Shown here: one piece after another, positions 47,059 through 57,388 of the stretch
How positions within the stretch are numbered: position 1 is the stretch's first letter
Layout of the letters: the number at the start of each line of letters is the position of its first letter
Assembly: GCA_933228895.1 (NCBI GenBank)
Contig: OW121852.1
Location: 128,397,544-128,461,543 of the forward strand
Direction of reading: 5' to 3'
Length of the DNA: 64,000 bases
From: Platycnemis pennipes
Taxonomy: Eukaryota; Arthropoda; Insecta; Odonata; Platycnemididae
Made by a program: the position numbers and the translations under genes
The notes under the pieces: model-generated
What the model saw: only the letters and a program-made list of their open reading frames with translations
Told to the model about the DNA's origin: nothing
Databases searched by the model: none

Positions 47059-47712
47059 TCTACATCTACATAATACCCTGCAAGCCACCACAAGGGTGTG
47101 TGGCAGAGGGTGATTGCTCACCAAACATGCACTACATATCATGCATAAAAAAGGAATAGTATTAATATAGTAGTCAGAACTACACTATTTAAAAAAGATA
47201 GAAATTGCAAAGAAAACATGCAAAAACATTCTGTTAGTAGGGTTAGCTTTAAGTACCCATACCAACATGCAGCTACCAATGCTATTCATTGCTACTCTCC
47301 GATAGGACATATTTACCGTTATTCGTATCTCTAATTGTGCGAGGGAAAAAGGACATTTTGAATCGGTCAGTTCGGCAATCAATTTCTCTAACTTTATGAT
47401 TATGGTCCAGTCTGCCATAGTAAGTTGGGGTTCGTAAAATATTTTTAACATCATCACTGAAAATATTGCCTTGGAATTTGTGGAAGAGATTAAGTCTAAA
47501 TTTCAACCTGCGATCTGACAATGATTCCCATTTCAATTCATTAAATAGACTGGTTACGCTAATAAAATTATGGTATCGTCCCTTTACAAATCTTGCCGAT
47601 CTTCGCTGCACACGTTCAAGTTCATTACTTAGACCGATTTCGTAGGTATCCCATACACTGGCAGCATATTCCAAATGAGGTCTAACAAGGGAAAAGTAGC
47701 TGATTTCTCTCC
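47059..47712 (-). mobile_element. LINE-B 3' fragment with 8-bp target duplication
   Basis: Flanked by TAGTATCA (47051-47058 and 47713-47720). The terminal stem-loop is at 47075-47120. The minus-strand frame 47282-47731 is open over the ERVQRRSARFVKGRYHNF segment to the C-terminal FFPRTIRDTNNGKYV end. 5'-truncated, otherwise well preserved, hence fairly recent. Confidence 0.88.
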
Positions 47713-47720
47713 TAGTATCA

Positions 47721-48759
47721 ATACGCCTCAAGAATGTTTTATCTAGAATTTGTTCAAAATAGCGTTGCTGTCATCAAATTTTTAATTTATTTTTCTTCGA
47801 TCTTTATGTGACATGGTGCCTATGCTAAATAAATGAATATATTCATAATGATTCATATTTTATTTTTTACGTGCTGCTGTTTTTCTCTTGTGCCATTGTT
47901 CCCATTTTAATTTCCCGTACTTCATTCAGATTTTTTAAATAATAATTATTTCCGATTGTTTGATGACTAACCTAGAATATTTTTTCCTGACGGAAACAAT
48001 AATTGGGTGTGTGAGTTATTATGATGCTGCATCCAGATATTTGGTTCCTTGATTGCGAGTAAGACTGGATAGCAGGCGTGAAATAATTGAAATTTATTCT
48101 AATATACTGGACATACAAGAGCAGCATTCATTTTTTCCTATTTTTCTCCCGGCATTAAAAATTAGTGAACAGTTATGATTGTGATAATAATGTTTGGTCC
48201 CTTCTGCTGATTTGGAGTGTATAATGTTCACAAACGATCAGCCACAAATTCCCCATGGAAGCATAAATTTGATTGATAAACTGATTTCTGCCGTTTTTGA
48301 TCTTTATCATGAATATAACCGGGACAACTACTCCTTAAATTCCGTAGTCCATATAGGAAAAAAAGCTGTAACTGAAAAACAGAGGGAATTCCTGCGATAT
48401 TAACTTGCGTTAGTATTTTTTATATTTATATGCGATATCAGTTACTCGCCATAAGTATCCCATTGAGGTGAATTTTTAAAATCAATGTAGCTCACTTACC
48501 CTTAGAAATAACCATTATGTCACTGTAAGCACTGTAGCATCTAATCACTGTGGCATTCGTGAAAAATATTTTGGGATGAAGGTTATGGATATATTATTGT
48601 CAAACATATCGCTGGTTAACCTCCTGGTGATACTAAATGCATATACTAATTTGCATCAATTTTTAGCAAAAAATGGGGCATCCTCATCAATTGTGACATT
48701 TTCTTCTATCAAACATCTATGTGAGAATTAATTGTATTGTATAAATAAATTCGACAAGA
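47721..48759. other. AT-rich spacer, nothing recognised
   Basis: A 69-codon ORF (48194-48403) has no family features. Confidence 0.4.
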
Positions 48760-48838
48760 AGCTACATCATGAAAAAGTAAAATGACTTTGTATATTCCAC
48801 ACTTTTATTAACAATACCGACCGCGGTTTCGACGGCAC
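48760..48838 (-). mobile_element. Penelope-like element 3' end with half hammerhead
   Basis: The minus strand reads GCCGTCGAAACCGCGGTCGG: a stem II strand, GAAA, a palindromic stem III ACCGCGGU and the GUC triplet. A TATTGTTAATAAAAGTGTGG trailer follows. The upstream half (CUGANGA and the other stem II strand) is missing at 48838, where different sequence starts. It is probably separated from the GIY-YIG fragment at 52556-52735 by the transposon between. Confidence 0.45.
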
Positions 48839-49148
48839 TTTGGAAAATTTTGGAAATTTGGAATTTTTACACTTTGGAAAAAAAAAACTCTTACCCTTTT
48901 TTTGGACAAAATTGTCTTGAAATTTGGCACATATACAAATGATTACTAATTATGGAATGGTAAGTCATTTTTCATAGGTATTACCCGTTACTTAGATACA
49001 GAGGCTCAAACACGACCAAATTTCGAAAAAAGCGCCCGCTCTCATTTTTCTTCGAAAATATTAAGAGTTGAGCAGATATAGGAGTAATTAAAGGATTTTT
49101 ATGAAAAAAAAACATTACCAATTGTGAACAGAGTACTTTGCCTATACT

Positions 49149-49559
49149 ATGCACAAGTTTCAGACATTTTTGCCTATAATTGAGTGCTATTACGTCACAA
49201 AATGGCGGACCCTTTTTTTAGACAAAATTTTACATAAAGTAGACAATATAATCCTTATTCGGAAAATGGTCTCTGGGATACTTCAACAGAGTATAAATTA
49301 GAGATATTTCTAGGTTGTTCCGTAAAAATATTTGAAAAAGTTTGCGACGCCGAGAATAAACTCGATTTTTCGATCGCGCGTCGCGGCCCGGCTCCGCGCA
49401 GTGGGACCTGGAAATACCGAGACTCCGTTGGATTGTTCATGTTGTGTGGATAATAACTCCTCGAATATAACTTTTTCTGGCTTTGCATGCTGTCACTGAT
49501 TTCTAAAGAGTATATAATGAAGATCTTTTGAGGATATTGGTTCTAGAGAATGGATAAGT
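49149..49559 (+). repeat. Left inverted arm of the long-TIR transposon
   Basis: Pairs with 52134-52534. It includes the TTTTGTGACG complement and the GC-rich block at about 49372-49405. Confidence 0.85.
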
Positions 49560-50796
49560 GCACTCGTAACTGCGGTAATTTTTTTAATTGGATAATTTTC
49601 GGAATCATGATGAAAATTATGAACGTCTTTCAGCTCTTGAGCAAGAATGCCGGTTCTCGGGGAACCATGCCTGTTCTCCATAAAAAGGCAACATTTGGGA
49701 TTCCCTTCTTCACTCTCTCCTCCTCCACCCCGAACTACATCCTACGCCTTTACTCTCCCAGGAGGGTGGCGCAAAACGGAACGTTTTATGACAATGTGTA
49801 GTCTTAAAAAAAACATGCCTGCTTGGCAAATTACAACTTGTTGTTGCTCTTTGTTATCTGACTCTTTGATTCGTCAGAAATAATATTAGTGGATACTCTC
49901 CTATAAGTAACTTTGAACTAACAATATATGAAAATTGATATTTAATTTTAAGGATTACCTAAAGGGAATCATTTTCACAATATCATTCTTTATAGCTTCT
50001 TACAATTAAATTCAAAATTCTGTTTAAAATCAGCATGAGTTCATGAGTTTTTACAAAAAGCTCTGTTGTGCTCATTGTCATCTGTTTTTATTGAGTGAGA
50101 TACTGGATCATTAGGTTTGAGGGATGGATTCTTTTAAACTTGAGATTACAGTGGTTTTGCATTTTTATTTCGCAATGCTGATCACACAATGTAATAATGT
50201 CAAATTGCAATGCTCTCGACGAAAAGTAAAGTAATATAGATGAAACACAATTAGATTAATCAATAATATATTAAACAAAACTGGAAAGTTGATGTTTTGC
50301 ATAGAATTTGCTGCGCCATCTCTTACTTATGGTTTTAAAAGAGAAAATAATTTGAAAAGAGGATGGCAATAAACGAGAATGACTCAAATTCATTTTGATA
50401 TTGTCAGTACCGACAAAATCAATTTAATAATAGAAATGAAATGCCATTACTTGTAAGATACTGAAAAGAACATAAACAACAGTATCCCAAATGATTTTTA
50501 CCCTCAGAGCAACCTTAGTTTTAACTCACCGAGTCCTCTTCAGGTAGTTGACAAATTTCTGAAAGCACATACCATGTTTATATTTGGGAATGGTTAAGAA
50601 GGCGAAAAAACAAGTAGAGGAGATGGGATGTTCGTACGTGTACCGATACGCTCCTTGAGAGAGAGATAAGGGTGAGAAGAGATCTGTTTGCGGCAATGAA
50701 GGGAAAAACCCAAGAAGGGAATACCCGGAGAAAATGAAAGGAGGGTAGAGGGTCGGCAGAGGTAGTTAGGTCGGCAGTGTTCTAATGAGGGATTAG
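49560..50796. other. Interior of the long-TIR element, noncoding
   Basis: A short pyrimidine-rich CTCTCTCCTCCTCC patch near 49713, otherwise AT-rich. No supported ORF. Confidence 0.4.
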
Positions 50797-50904
50797 TAAG
50801 GGTGGGTAAGGGAGCGGTTAAGGAAAGGGTGGTTTGTAGCGGGCTCCTGACAATGCGATCGCCTTTTCACTATCCTTTCCTTAACCACTCACCCATCCCC
50901 ACGA
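50797..50904. repeat. Stem-loop, arms about 32 nt
   Basis: GGGTGGGTAAGGGAGCGGTT at 50800 and on pairs with AACCACTCACCCATCCCC ending at 50901, including the AAGGAAAG/CTTTCCTT part. The loop is about 35 nt. Confidence 0.7.
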
Positions 50905-50954
50905 ATTCGTCACTACAACACCTTTGACCAAACTTTCTTTGCCGATTGTTCGAT

Positions 50955-51971
50955 TCAAGCAAAATTCTTAGTCCTCGGATGAATCGTAACCATCATCTCA
51001 GTTTGATTATATGCTTCTTCTTTGTCTTCTCCTAGTAATAGTTCTCGTAATTCCTTCGGAAGCCTCCTATGAGTCTTCGCAGTCAATGATATGGTGGAGG
51101 AAAGCAATAGATCGAACGTGATCAAGTCTTTCGAATAGGTCCTCAATGGTGGCCGTCCTGGAGTGTTTCCGCGTGAACCTTTCTCGAAATTTCATGGCGT
51201 CCTTATTGCGGGCCTCCATCGCCTCTTCGGATAGCTGGCCTAAGGGAAGAATTGCCCCTTTCGAAAAATTCGCGCCATGTATGAGTATTTTATGAGCCAT
51301 GGTCGGCATATAGGACAATGAATAACATCCCGAAATCCAATTTTATAAATCGTCAATCTGTCTTTGCAAATAATTATTTTCTGCTTTGGAAATTTCCTTC
51401 GTCTCTTTGAGCCACTGAACGACGAATGAGCCGGCAAAATCTGATGGACGACTGCCGCGGATCTGCCCAGATAATCGCAGCTAAAACAGGGAAAGTATTA
51501 ATATTGCCCGTGTGTTCTATATGAGGATTACCCAAAGATAAAATAGATACGCTTGGATCTCTTACTTGAAGAATCATTTACCAAAGTAAGAGGCACTAGG
51601 GATCTTACGAATAAAAATTCATCTAACGAATCTGCTCGTTCCCACAGTTTTTTATATTGGGCGTGGCCCGAACTTCCATCAAATCCCTACTTGCATATTA
51701 AAGTGCAATTAACTTCAACGCTGGAGGTTTGCGCTGTAGATACGCACTACAGTACCCGTGAGACCGTGTAATTGAATAAATACTGAAGATTCACTTCGCA
51801 CATGTTTTCGGTTATACTTATTCCATCGGGGTAATCCGCATCGGGGATACAACTCGTGTCGGTGACTAGGAACGGAGCTTCTAGCGGAGTATTATACTGA
51901 CTATAAGTCAGCCCCCTAGTAATCAGTAAGGACAAAACCTCCTCAGGTGACATTGACATCTCCGTCACCAC
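50955..51971 (-). pseudogene. Degraded transposase-like ORF of the long-TIR element
   Basis: Several minus-strand frames carry protein-like sequence: 51747-51971; 51374-51577; 51067-51318 with HKILIHGANFSKGAILPLG, then QLSEEAMEARNKDAMKFRE and FTRKHSRTATIEDLFERL; and 50955-51146 with RRLPKELRELLLGED. From memory, the SEEAxEARNKD...FRE...RTxTxEDLF pattern recurs in uncharacterised repeat-encoded proteins of insects and cnidarians, but I cannot name the family. Stops and shifts separate the pieces. No catalytic triad could be placed. Confidence 0.5.
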
Positions 51972-52133
51972 ATCAGGACTTTTCCTACATTTTAAAGCAC
52001 TCTCCTTGCCCTACTAAGAGTGGTTGTGATTGAAAATGATTCCGAAAATTATTCAAATAACAAATTTACCTCAGTTACGAGTGAACTGAATGGAGTGCAC
52101 TGAAGAGCATATGGACACTACTAACTGATCCAA

Positions 52134-52534
52134 TCTTTCGAAACAATATCCTCGAAAGATCTTCATTATATACTCTTTAGAAATCAGTGACAGCATGCAA
52201 AGCCTGAAAAAGTTATATTCGAGGAGTTATTATCCACACAACATGAACAATCCAACGGAGTCTCGGTATTTCCAGGTCCCGCTGCGCGGAGCCGGGCCGC
52301 GACGCGCGATCGAAAAATCGAGTTTATTCTCGGCGTCGCAAACTTTTTCAAATATTTTTAAGGAATAACCTAGAAATATCTCTAATTTATACTCTGGTGA
52401 AGTATCCCAGAGACCATTTTCCGAATAAGGATTATATTGTCTACTTTATGTAAAATTTTGTCTAAAAAAAGGGTCCGCCATTTTGTGACGTAATAGCACT
52501 CAATTATGGGCAAAAATATCTGAAACTTATGCAT
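52134..52534 (-). repeat. Right inverted arm of the long-TIR transposon
   Basis: Pairs with 49149-49559. Directly outside is a CCTTCG-rich short repeat (52534-52556). Confidence 0.85.
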
Positions 52535-52555
52535 TCCTTCGCTTCCTTCGTTCCT

Positions 52556-52735
52556 TCGCTATTACCCGTGTCTTGTCAGATAAAATATTATGCTTGACGT
52601 CTGGACCTCCGGAGGCTGCGTGCTCGGCGACTGCAGAATCGTTAGTGTTGCCGTGGATGATCGCCCTCTGGTGTTCTTTGAGCCTGCATGCCACTGAGTG
52701 CCCTGTTTGCCCGATGTATGTAGGATATGAAAGAG
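52556..52735 (-). pseudogene. Penelope-like GIY-YIG endonuclease fragment
   Basis: The minus strand encodes TYIGQTGHSVACRLKEHQRA, a GIY-YIG-type start in which YIG and the following Arg are present. SAVAEHA and KTRVIAKERR follow, a pattern typical of the C-terminal endonuclease of Penelope-like retroelements. No RT is attached. Upstream it is cut off by the Jockey-like 5' UTR at about 52735, and downstream by the long-TIR element. Confidence 0.75.
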
Positions 52736-53646
52736 AAGAGGATTCTGGAGGGTGAGTTCCGCGGTTCCCAGCCGGGTGTCGGATGCTCGGCATGCATCGC
52801 GGGGCAATATCCCTCTTCCCTCAACCGGCGGCCGGGAGCTAGCCACTCCCGGTCAATCGGCTTCACTCTCATTTGCGTTCTGGTGGCGAGTGCGGGTGGC
52901 GGCAGTTGTCGGGGGTCTTATTATGGCGGTTCGTGGTGTAAGGGTTGGTGGGCCAGTGCATTGAAGACCGAACCCAAAGAAGACAACCTCACCGGATGCG
53001 CTATATCCCTTGCGCTAACCCTGGCGACCGCACCGGCTTGCGGTGCCGCGTCCCAGATGTGTGGCTCTGTGGTGGGTGGGGAGGCCAAGGGATGAAGTAT
53101 GGGCGAGAACTCTCAACCCCCCCCCCCCCCCCCCTAAAAGATCCCTCCCTGACTTGAGCGGGGGAGATGTTGCAGAATGTAAGAAATTTCTTGTAATGAA
53201 ATGTTTGAATGCGGATGAGAATCTTACGAAGGTCTCCCCCTTTCTCATTAAGAAAGTGTTGTCCTCCTATGTTCCTGGTGAACTACGGTCAGCTAAGAAA
53301 CTCCGAGATGGAACTTTATTAATAGAAACATGTACCGACAAACAAGGGGAAAAGCTACTCACCATGACCATGTTGGGTAATATCCATGTTAAAGTAGACT
53401 TACATCGTACCCTGAAAACATGAAAGGGTGTAATTTCGCATTTTGATTTTCTATGCGTTGAAGAAGAAGAAATTACAAGAGAAATGGCCTCCCAGGGTGT
53501 TATCGATTGCCGACGGCTAAAAACAAAATGCATCGGCGAAACGACCAACACTAAGTCGTTAGTACTAACATTTTCAAGTGACAAGCTTCCAGAAAAAGTG
53601 AAAATAGGCTATGAGTGTTTCGCAGTGAGGCCATTTATACCTAGCC
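52736..53646 (+). mobile_element. Jockey-like LINE, 5' UTR and ORF1 start
   Basis: The GC-rich leader 52736-53100 matches 63495-63860 at the window end (GGGTGTCGGATGC, CAATCGGCTT, CCCTGGCGACC, ATGTGTGGCTC, GGGTGGGGAG). Both lead into a similar ORF1 start. This is a conserved 5' UTR and probably an internal promoter, by analogy with Jockey elements. Confidence 0.8.
53098..53646 (+). pseudogene. Jockey-like ORF1 (Gag-like), N-terminal half
   Basis: It starts near ATGGGCGAGAAC (53098) with a Pro run, then KRSLPDLSGGD, KKFLVMKCLNADEN, and an RNA-recognition-like region with TLLIETCTDKQGEKLL. A frame stop occurs at about 53421-53423. The C-terminal half (MASQGVIDCRRLKT, then LPEKVKIGYECFAVRPFIP) is open from 53484. 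The Pro run is coded by 18 consecutive C (53117-53134). ORF1 resumes after the LINE-B insertion with CCHC knuckles. Confidence 0.75.
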
Positions 53647-53649
53647 AAT

Positions 53650-54551
53650 TGATGCAACCAATTGACATTTCCTGTAATGGTATTGAAAAGTTACTTAAAG
53701 ATATAAGCCCCAGTAAATCTCCTGGTCCTGATCAAATTCCCTCCCGCGTATATAGAGAATTAGCATCCGAAATTTCCCCCTACCTTGAAATAGTATTTAA
53801 TAAATCCCTGACCGAAAACGTCGTACCGATGGACTGGAAAGCAGCCGATGTAACACCCATTTTTAAAAGTAGTGATAGGGAGCAGCCATCTAACTACAGA
53901 CCTATATCCCTCACATCCATTTCATGCAAGGTCCTAGAACATATAATTCTCAGTTCAGTCATGGGACACATAGATAGCCAGAATTTATTGTCCAATGTCC
54001 AGCATGGCTTCCGAAAGAGCAGATCGTGTGAAACCCAACTTGCTCTCTTTTCCCACGATATTTTAGTTTCTGGCGAAAATAATATTCCAGTGGATGCTAT
54101 ATTTCTCGACTTCAAGAAGGCTTTTGACAAGGTTTCTCATAGCAAACTAATTTTGAAATTAAAATCTTATGGATTAGACAGTAACATTATATCATGGATT
54201 AATGATTTTCTGCATGATCGGGTTCAAAGGGTTGTTTTGGACAGTTTTTCCTCACCGGCAATTAAAGTCACTTCGGGTGTCCCACAAGGTAGTGTGATAG
54301 GTCCACTACTATTCCTTTTGTACATTTATGATATCCAAAAGGTGGTAAAAAGTAAGCTTCGTCTATTTGCCGATGACGCAGTAGTGTACAGGGAAATTCT
54401 ATGCCCAAACGATAAAGAATATTTAAATATTAACCTACAAGCAATTGAAACTTGGTGTGATACATGGCAGTTAGAATTAAACTATAAGAAATGTCTTGTA
54501 ATGAATTTTTGGAAAAAGAATAGTTCTCCTCCTAGCACATTCGTGAAATAA
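53650..54551 (+). pseudogene. LINE-B reverse transcriptase
   Basis: Open in one frame with 53484-53646 by chance fusion to Jockey ORF1 (355 residues in total). RT features: SKSPGPDQIPSRVYREL, MDWKAADVTPIFKSSDRE, block A FLDFKKAFDKVSH, block B TSGVPQGSVIGPLLFLL, and the catalytic RLFADDAVVY. A small deletion near 54535 joins the NFWKKNSS segment to HIREIMGQANRK and shifts the frame. The enzyme is therefore truncated after the palm. Confidence 0.85.
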
Positions 54552-55045
54552 TGGGTCAAGCGAATCGCAAACTGGGTTTCATTAAAAGAGTATTGGGTAA
54601 ATGTGACGATCATGTACGAGAAATCAGCTACTTTTCCCTTGTTAGACCTCTATTGGAATATGCTGCCAGTGTACGGGATCCCTACGAAATCGGTCTAAGT
54701 AATGAACTTGAACGTGTGCAGCGAAGATTGGCAAGATTTGTAAAGGGACGATACGATAATTATATTAGCGTAACCAGTCTATTAAATGAATTGAAATGGG
54801 AATCATTGTCAGATCGCAGGTTGAAATTTAGACTTAATCTCTTACACAAATTCCAAGGCAATATTTTCAGTGATGATGTTAAAAATATTTTACGAACCCC
54901 AACTTACTATGGCAGACTAGACCATAATCATAAAGTTAGAGAAATTGATTGCCGAACTGACCGATTCAAAATATCCTTTTTCCCTCGCACAATTAGAGAT
55001 ATGAATAACGGTAAATATGTCCTATCGGAGAGTAGCAATGAATAG
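54551..55045 (+). pseudogene. LINE-B ORF2 C-terminal part
   Basis: 164-residue continuation in another frame: MGQANRKLGFIKRVLGKCDD, YFSLVRPLLEYAASVRD, ERVQRRLARFVKGRYDN, and an end at FFPRTIRDMNNGKYV. It serves as a useful reference for the truncated LINE-B copies elsewhere in the window. Confidence 0.85.
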
Positions 55046-55264
55046 CATTGGTAGCTGCATGTTGGTATGAGTACTTAAAGCTAACCCTACTAACAGAAAG
55101 TTTTTGCCACTTTTCTTTGCAATTTCTATCTTTTTTAAATAGTGTAGTTATGACTACTATATTAATACTATTCCTTTTTAATGCATGATATGTAGTGCAT
55201 GTTTGGTGAGCAATCACCCCCTGCCACACACCCTTGTGGTGGCTTGCACGGTATTATGTAGATG

Positions 55265-55870
55265 TAGCCCTATGTGCTTCTATAACTGCCAGAGATTCGG
55301 GCATATAGCTCCGAGATGCAAAGGTGAAACCACATGCCCTATGTGCGGGAGGAAAAAACACGAAAGCGACTGCGAATCAGAACCAAAGTGTGTGAATTGC
55401 AGTGAAGCCCACCCGGTCTATTCTCGTAATTGTCCTAAGCTGAAAGAAGAAAAACCAATCATTGAAATCAAGGTTACTGATATAATATCATATTTAGAAG
55501 CTAGGATAAAGTATGGTACTTAATGTCCTACGTTCTCAAGGTCATTTGTAAAAGTAACGAAAGCTGAAACCCAAAAGGTAGCCATCTCCACCCAAACGGA
55601 AATGATTCTAGTAAAGGCGTTGAATCAGGAAGAGAAAGAGCAAACTAGACAAATGCAAAATGAAGGAAGAGATAAGAAACCCACTAAAATGCCCCAAAAA
55701 TCGGAGGGGGGCAGTAACAATACCTCCAAAACAAAATATCTGGCAAGTGCGCGGGAAGCTCCCCGAGAGACTGTAACGGTGGACGCGGAGGAAATGGAGT
55801 GTGATGACAGTCTATCCGAACCTGAAGTAAACCTCGTCAGCCAGAAGGTAATAAGAGCAAAAATTAAACG
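55265..55870 (+). pseudogene. Jockey-like ORF1, CCHC knuckles and C-terminus
   Basis: Three Cys-rich knuckles: CYNCQRFGHIAPRC, CPMCGRKKHESDC and CVNCSEAHPVYSRNC, as in Jockey/I/R1-type Gag-like proteins that bind element RNA. The frame stops at about 55521 and a second frame, 55602-55874, continues with a charged tail (EEMECDDSLSEPE). The stop and shift show decay. Confidence 0.8.
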
Positions 55871-55904
55871 CTGAGCTCCTCTTTATGTTTCAATATCCCT
55901 AATA

Positions 55905-56660
55905 GCCCTATTTATACCCTGGAACTGTAATGGCTTCCACTCCCATGCAGAGGAAATGAAGCTTTTGGTCAGTAATATTAATCCAGATTGCCTGTTTATA
56001 CAAGAAACTCATTTTAAAGCTGTCGACAAAGTGAAAATGAAAGGTTATAAAGTGGAAAGGAAAGATGATCTTAGCGGTGAAAGAGCTCTTGGCGGAGTTG
56101 CTGCGTTCACTCGAGAGGCTCTATATATCTCTCCGGTGAACCTACAGACAACGTTTGAAGCGACAGCAGTCACAATTGCTACCCCGGAGTTAATTACTTC
56201 ATGTGATTTATATCTTATAGAGTGGACAATCGTCAATAGAGAGTACCTTGAGGATTTAATTAATCAATTTCCTCGCCCCTTCGTCTTATTGGGCGACTTT
56301 AACGCACACAACACCCTATGGGGAGATGACATGCGTGATTTTAATTTCAGAGGCAGACTTTTAGAAGCTATTTTTAACGATTTTAACCTTGTTTTACTCA
56401 ATGACCAAGAAAAAACTCGTTTTAATGCTTTTAATGGTGAATACTCAGCCATTGACCTATGGATCAGTAGCCCGGCTGTTGCTCCATTATTTTCATGACA
56501 GTCCACAACGACTTATGCAGTAGTGACCATTTTCCTCTTGCAATTAAGAAATCAGGGTATAATTGTGGTGCCTAAACATGGATTGTAAATTGAGAGAAGG
56601 TATTAAAATGAGCAATGCTTGAAACAGAGAATATATGGAACTGCTAGACAGAATGACTAT
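55905..56660 (+). pseudogene. Jockey-like ORF2, AP-like endonuclease
   Basis: It begins with IPWNCNGFHSHAEEMK-type sequence near 55916. Then come LFIQETHFKA (catalytic E), PFVLLGDFNAHNTLWGDD (catalytic GDFNAH) and AIDLWISS, with an open frame 55956-56498. A shift or stop at 56498 precedes a degraded SSDHFPL-like end. No RT follows, so the element is 3'-truncated or displaced near 56660. It would nick target DNA. Confidence 0.8.
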
Positions 56661-56761
56661 TGGATTTAACAGCATTCATCATGCATAAGTTACAAAATGT
56701 AATATGTTTAGACCATTATTTGGAATCGGGTGATGGAATTCATTAAGTATTTCTCTTTAGG

Positions 56762-57080
56762 TTTCGGCCAATTGTAGGATTTCCTGGCGTAATTGAGGCC
56801 ATAGACTGCACTCATGTGGCAATAGTCAGCCCAAGGCAGGAGGAAGCGAGTTATTTCAACCATAAAGGTTTTCACTCGCTTAATGTGCAGATGGTAAATT
56901 TGCAATGAAGTTGATTGACACATGAAATTACAAACATCCATTTCAGATGTGTGATGATAAACTAAAAATATTAAATGTATGTACATATGCTGACTCTGTA
57001 CATGATCAGTTCATTTGGAACTGGTCTCTGGCCAAAACGGCAATGGTGGCGGCACATGAAGAAGGCAACAGATTCTAACT
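56762..57080 (+). pseudogene. PIF/Harbinger transposase fragment with intron
   Basis: FRPIVGFPGVIEAIDCTHV matches the region around the first catalytic D of DDE_Tnp_4 proteins, followed by SYFNHKGFHSLNVQM. A likely 53-bp intron (56894-56946, GTAAAT...TTTCAG) follows, then MCDDKLKILNV and DSVHDQFIWN. The preceding text ends in an acceptor-like TTCTCTTTAG at 56752-56761. The third catalytic region is missing. It may derive from a Harbinger element or a HARBI1-like host gene. The isolated, decaying context favours the element. Confidence 0.7.
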
Positions 57081-57109
57081 ACTTGGTCAGAGTGTAAAAC
57101 TTACTGCGT

Positions 57110-57388
57110 AGTATTTTCGCTGATTCTTTCGCTTCTATGCTCTCCAAGTCCATCTTAATGGCGAGGGTCTCAGCTGCAAAATACTGCAGAACGGATGCAG
57201 CTTTATTTGGACGGTGGCCGCCTGAGATATGAAGAGGCAGGCAGTAGATGTTTCACATCTAGACCCATCTGTATAAACATAGGTATATCCGCTACATTTC
57301 TCTGGAAGTTCCGAGAATGAGGATTTTAGTGCCATTGAATTGTTTGCAGCTTTACAGCTGGATGCCTGGCTGAGATCCACTTGACCCA
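57110..57388 (-). pseudogene. LINE RNase H domain fragment
   Basis: Minus-strand GYTYVYTDGSRCE (RNase H first motif, catalytic D in YTDGS), and after a frameshift FAAETLAIKMDLESI (second motif with the catalytic E in AAE). This belongs to a Jockey/I-type LINE with RNase H, distinct from LINE-A, LINE-B and LINE-C. The upstream side is interrupted by the MITE at 57389. Confidence 0.65.

Larger units (their letters stand above)
48839..52534. mobile_element. DNA transposon with long terminal inverted repeats
   Basis: Arms of about 400 bp (49149-49559 and 52134-52534) are inverted repeats with small indels and roughly 95% similarity by eye. They share a GC-rich core (CGCGCGTCGCGGCCCGG and complement). 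The left side may continue outward to 48839, with the right arm shortened. The interior has degraded minus-strand coding sequence. The superfamily is not assigned. It is flanked by Penelope-like fragments in the order expected if it inserted into one. Confidence 0.7.
53647..55264 (+). mobile_element. LINE-B copy inside Jockey-like ORF1
   Basis: The longest LINE-B copy in the window: RT N-terminus to the terminal stem-loop. TAGCC occurs on both sides (53642-53646 and 55265-55269). The Jockey ORF1 frame continues after it. It is in the same orientation as the host LINE. Confidence 0.85.

Noticed and set aside
52562..53095. Several overlapping ORFs in the GC-rich 5' UTR of the Jockey-like LINE, and similar ones at 63271-63935
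   Set aside because: High GC content gives long chance frames. The corresponding frames in the two copies do not align as proteins until ORF1.
53484..54551. A single 355-residue protein combining Gag-like and RT sequence
   Set aside because: It is a chance frame fusion at the LINE-B insertion point. The two halves belong to different elements.
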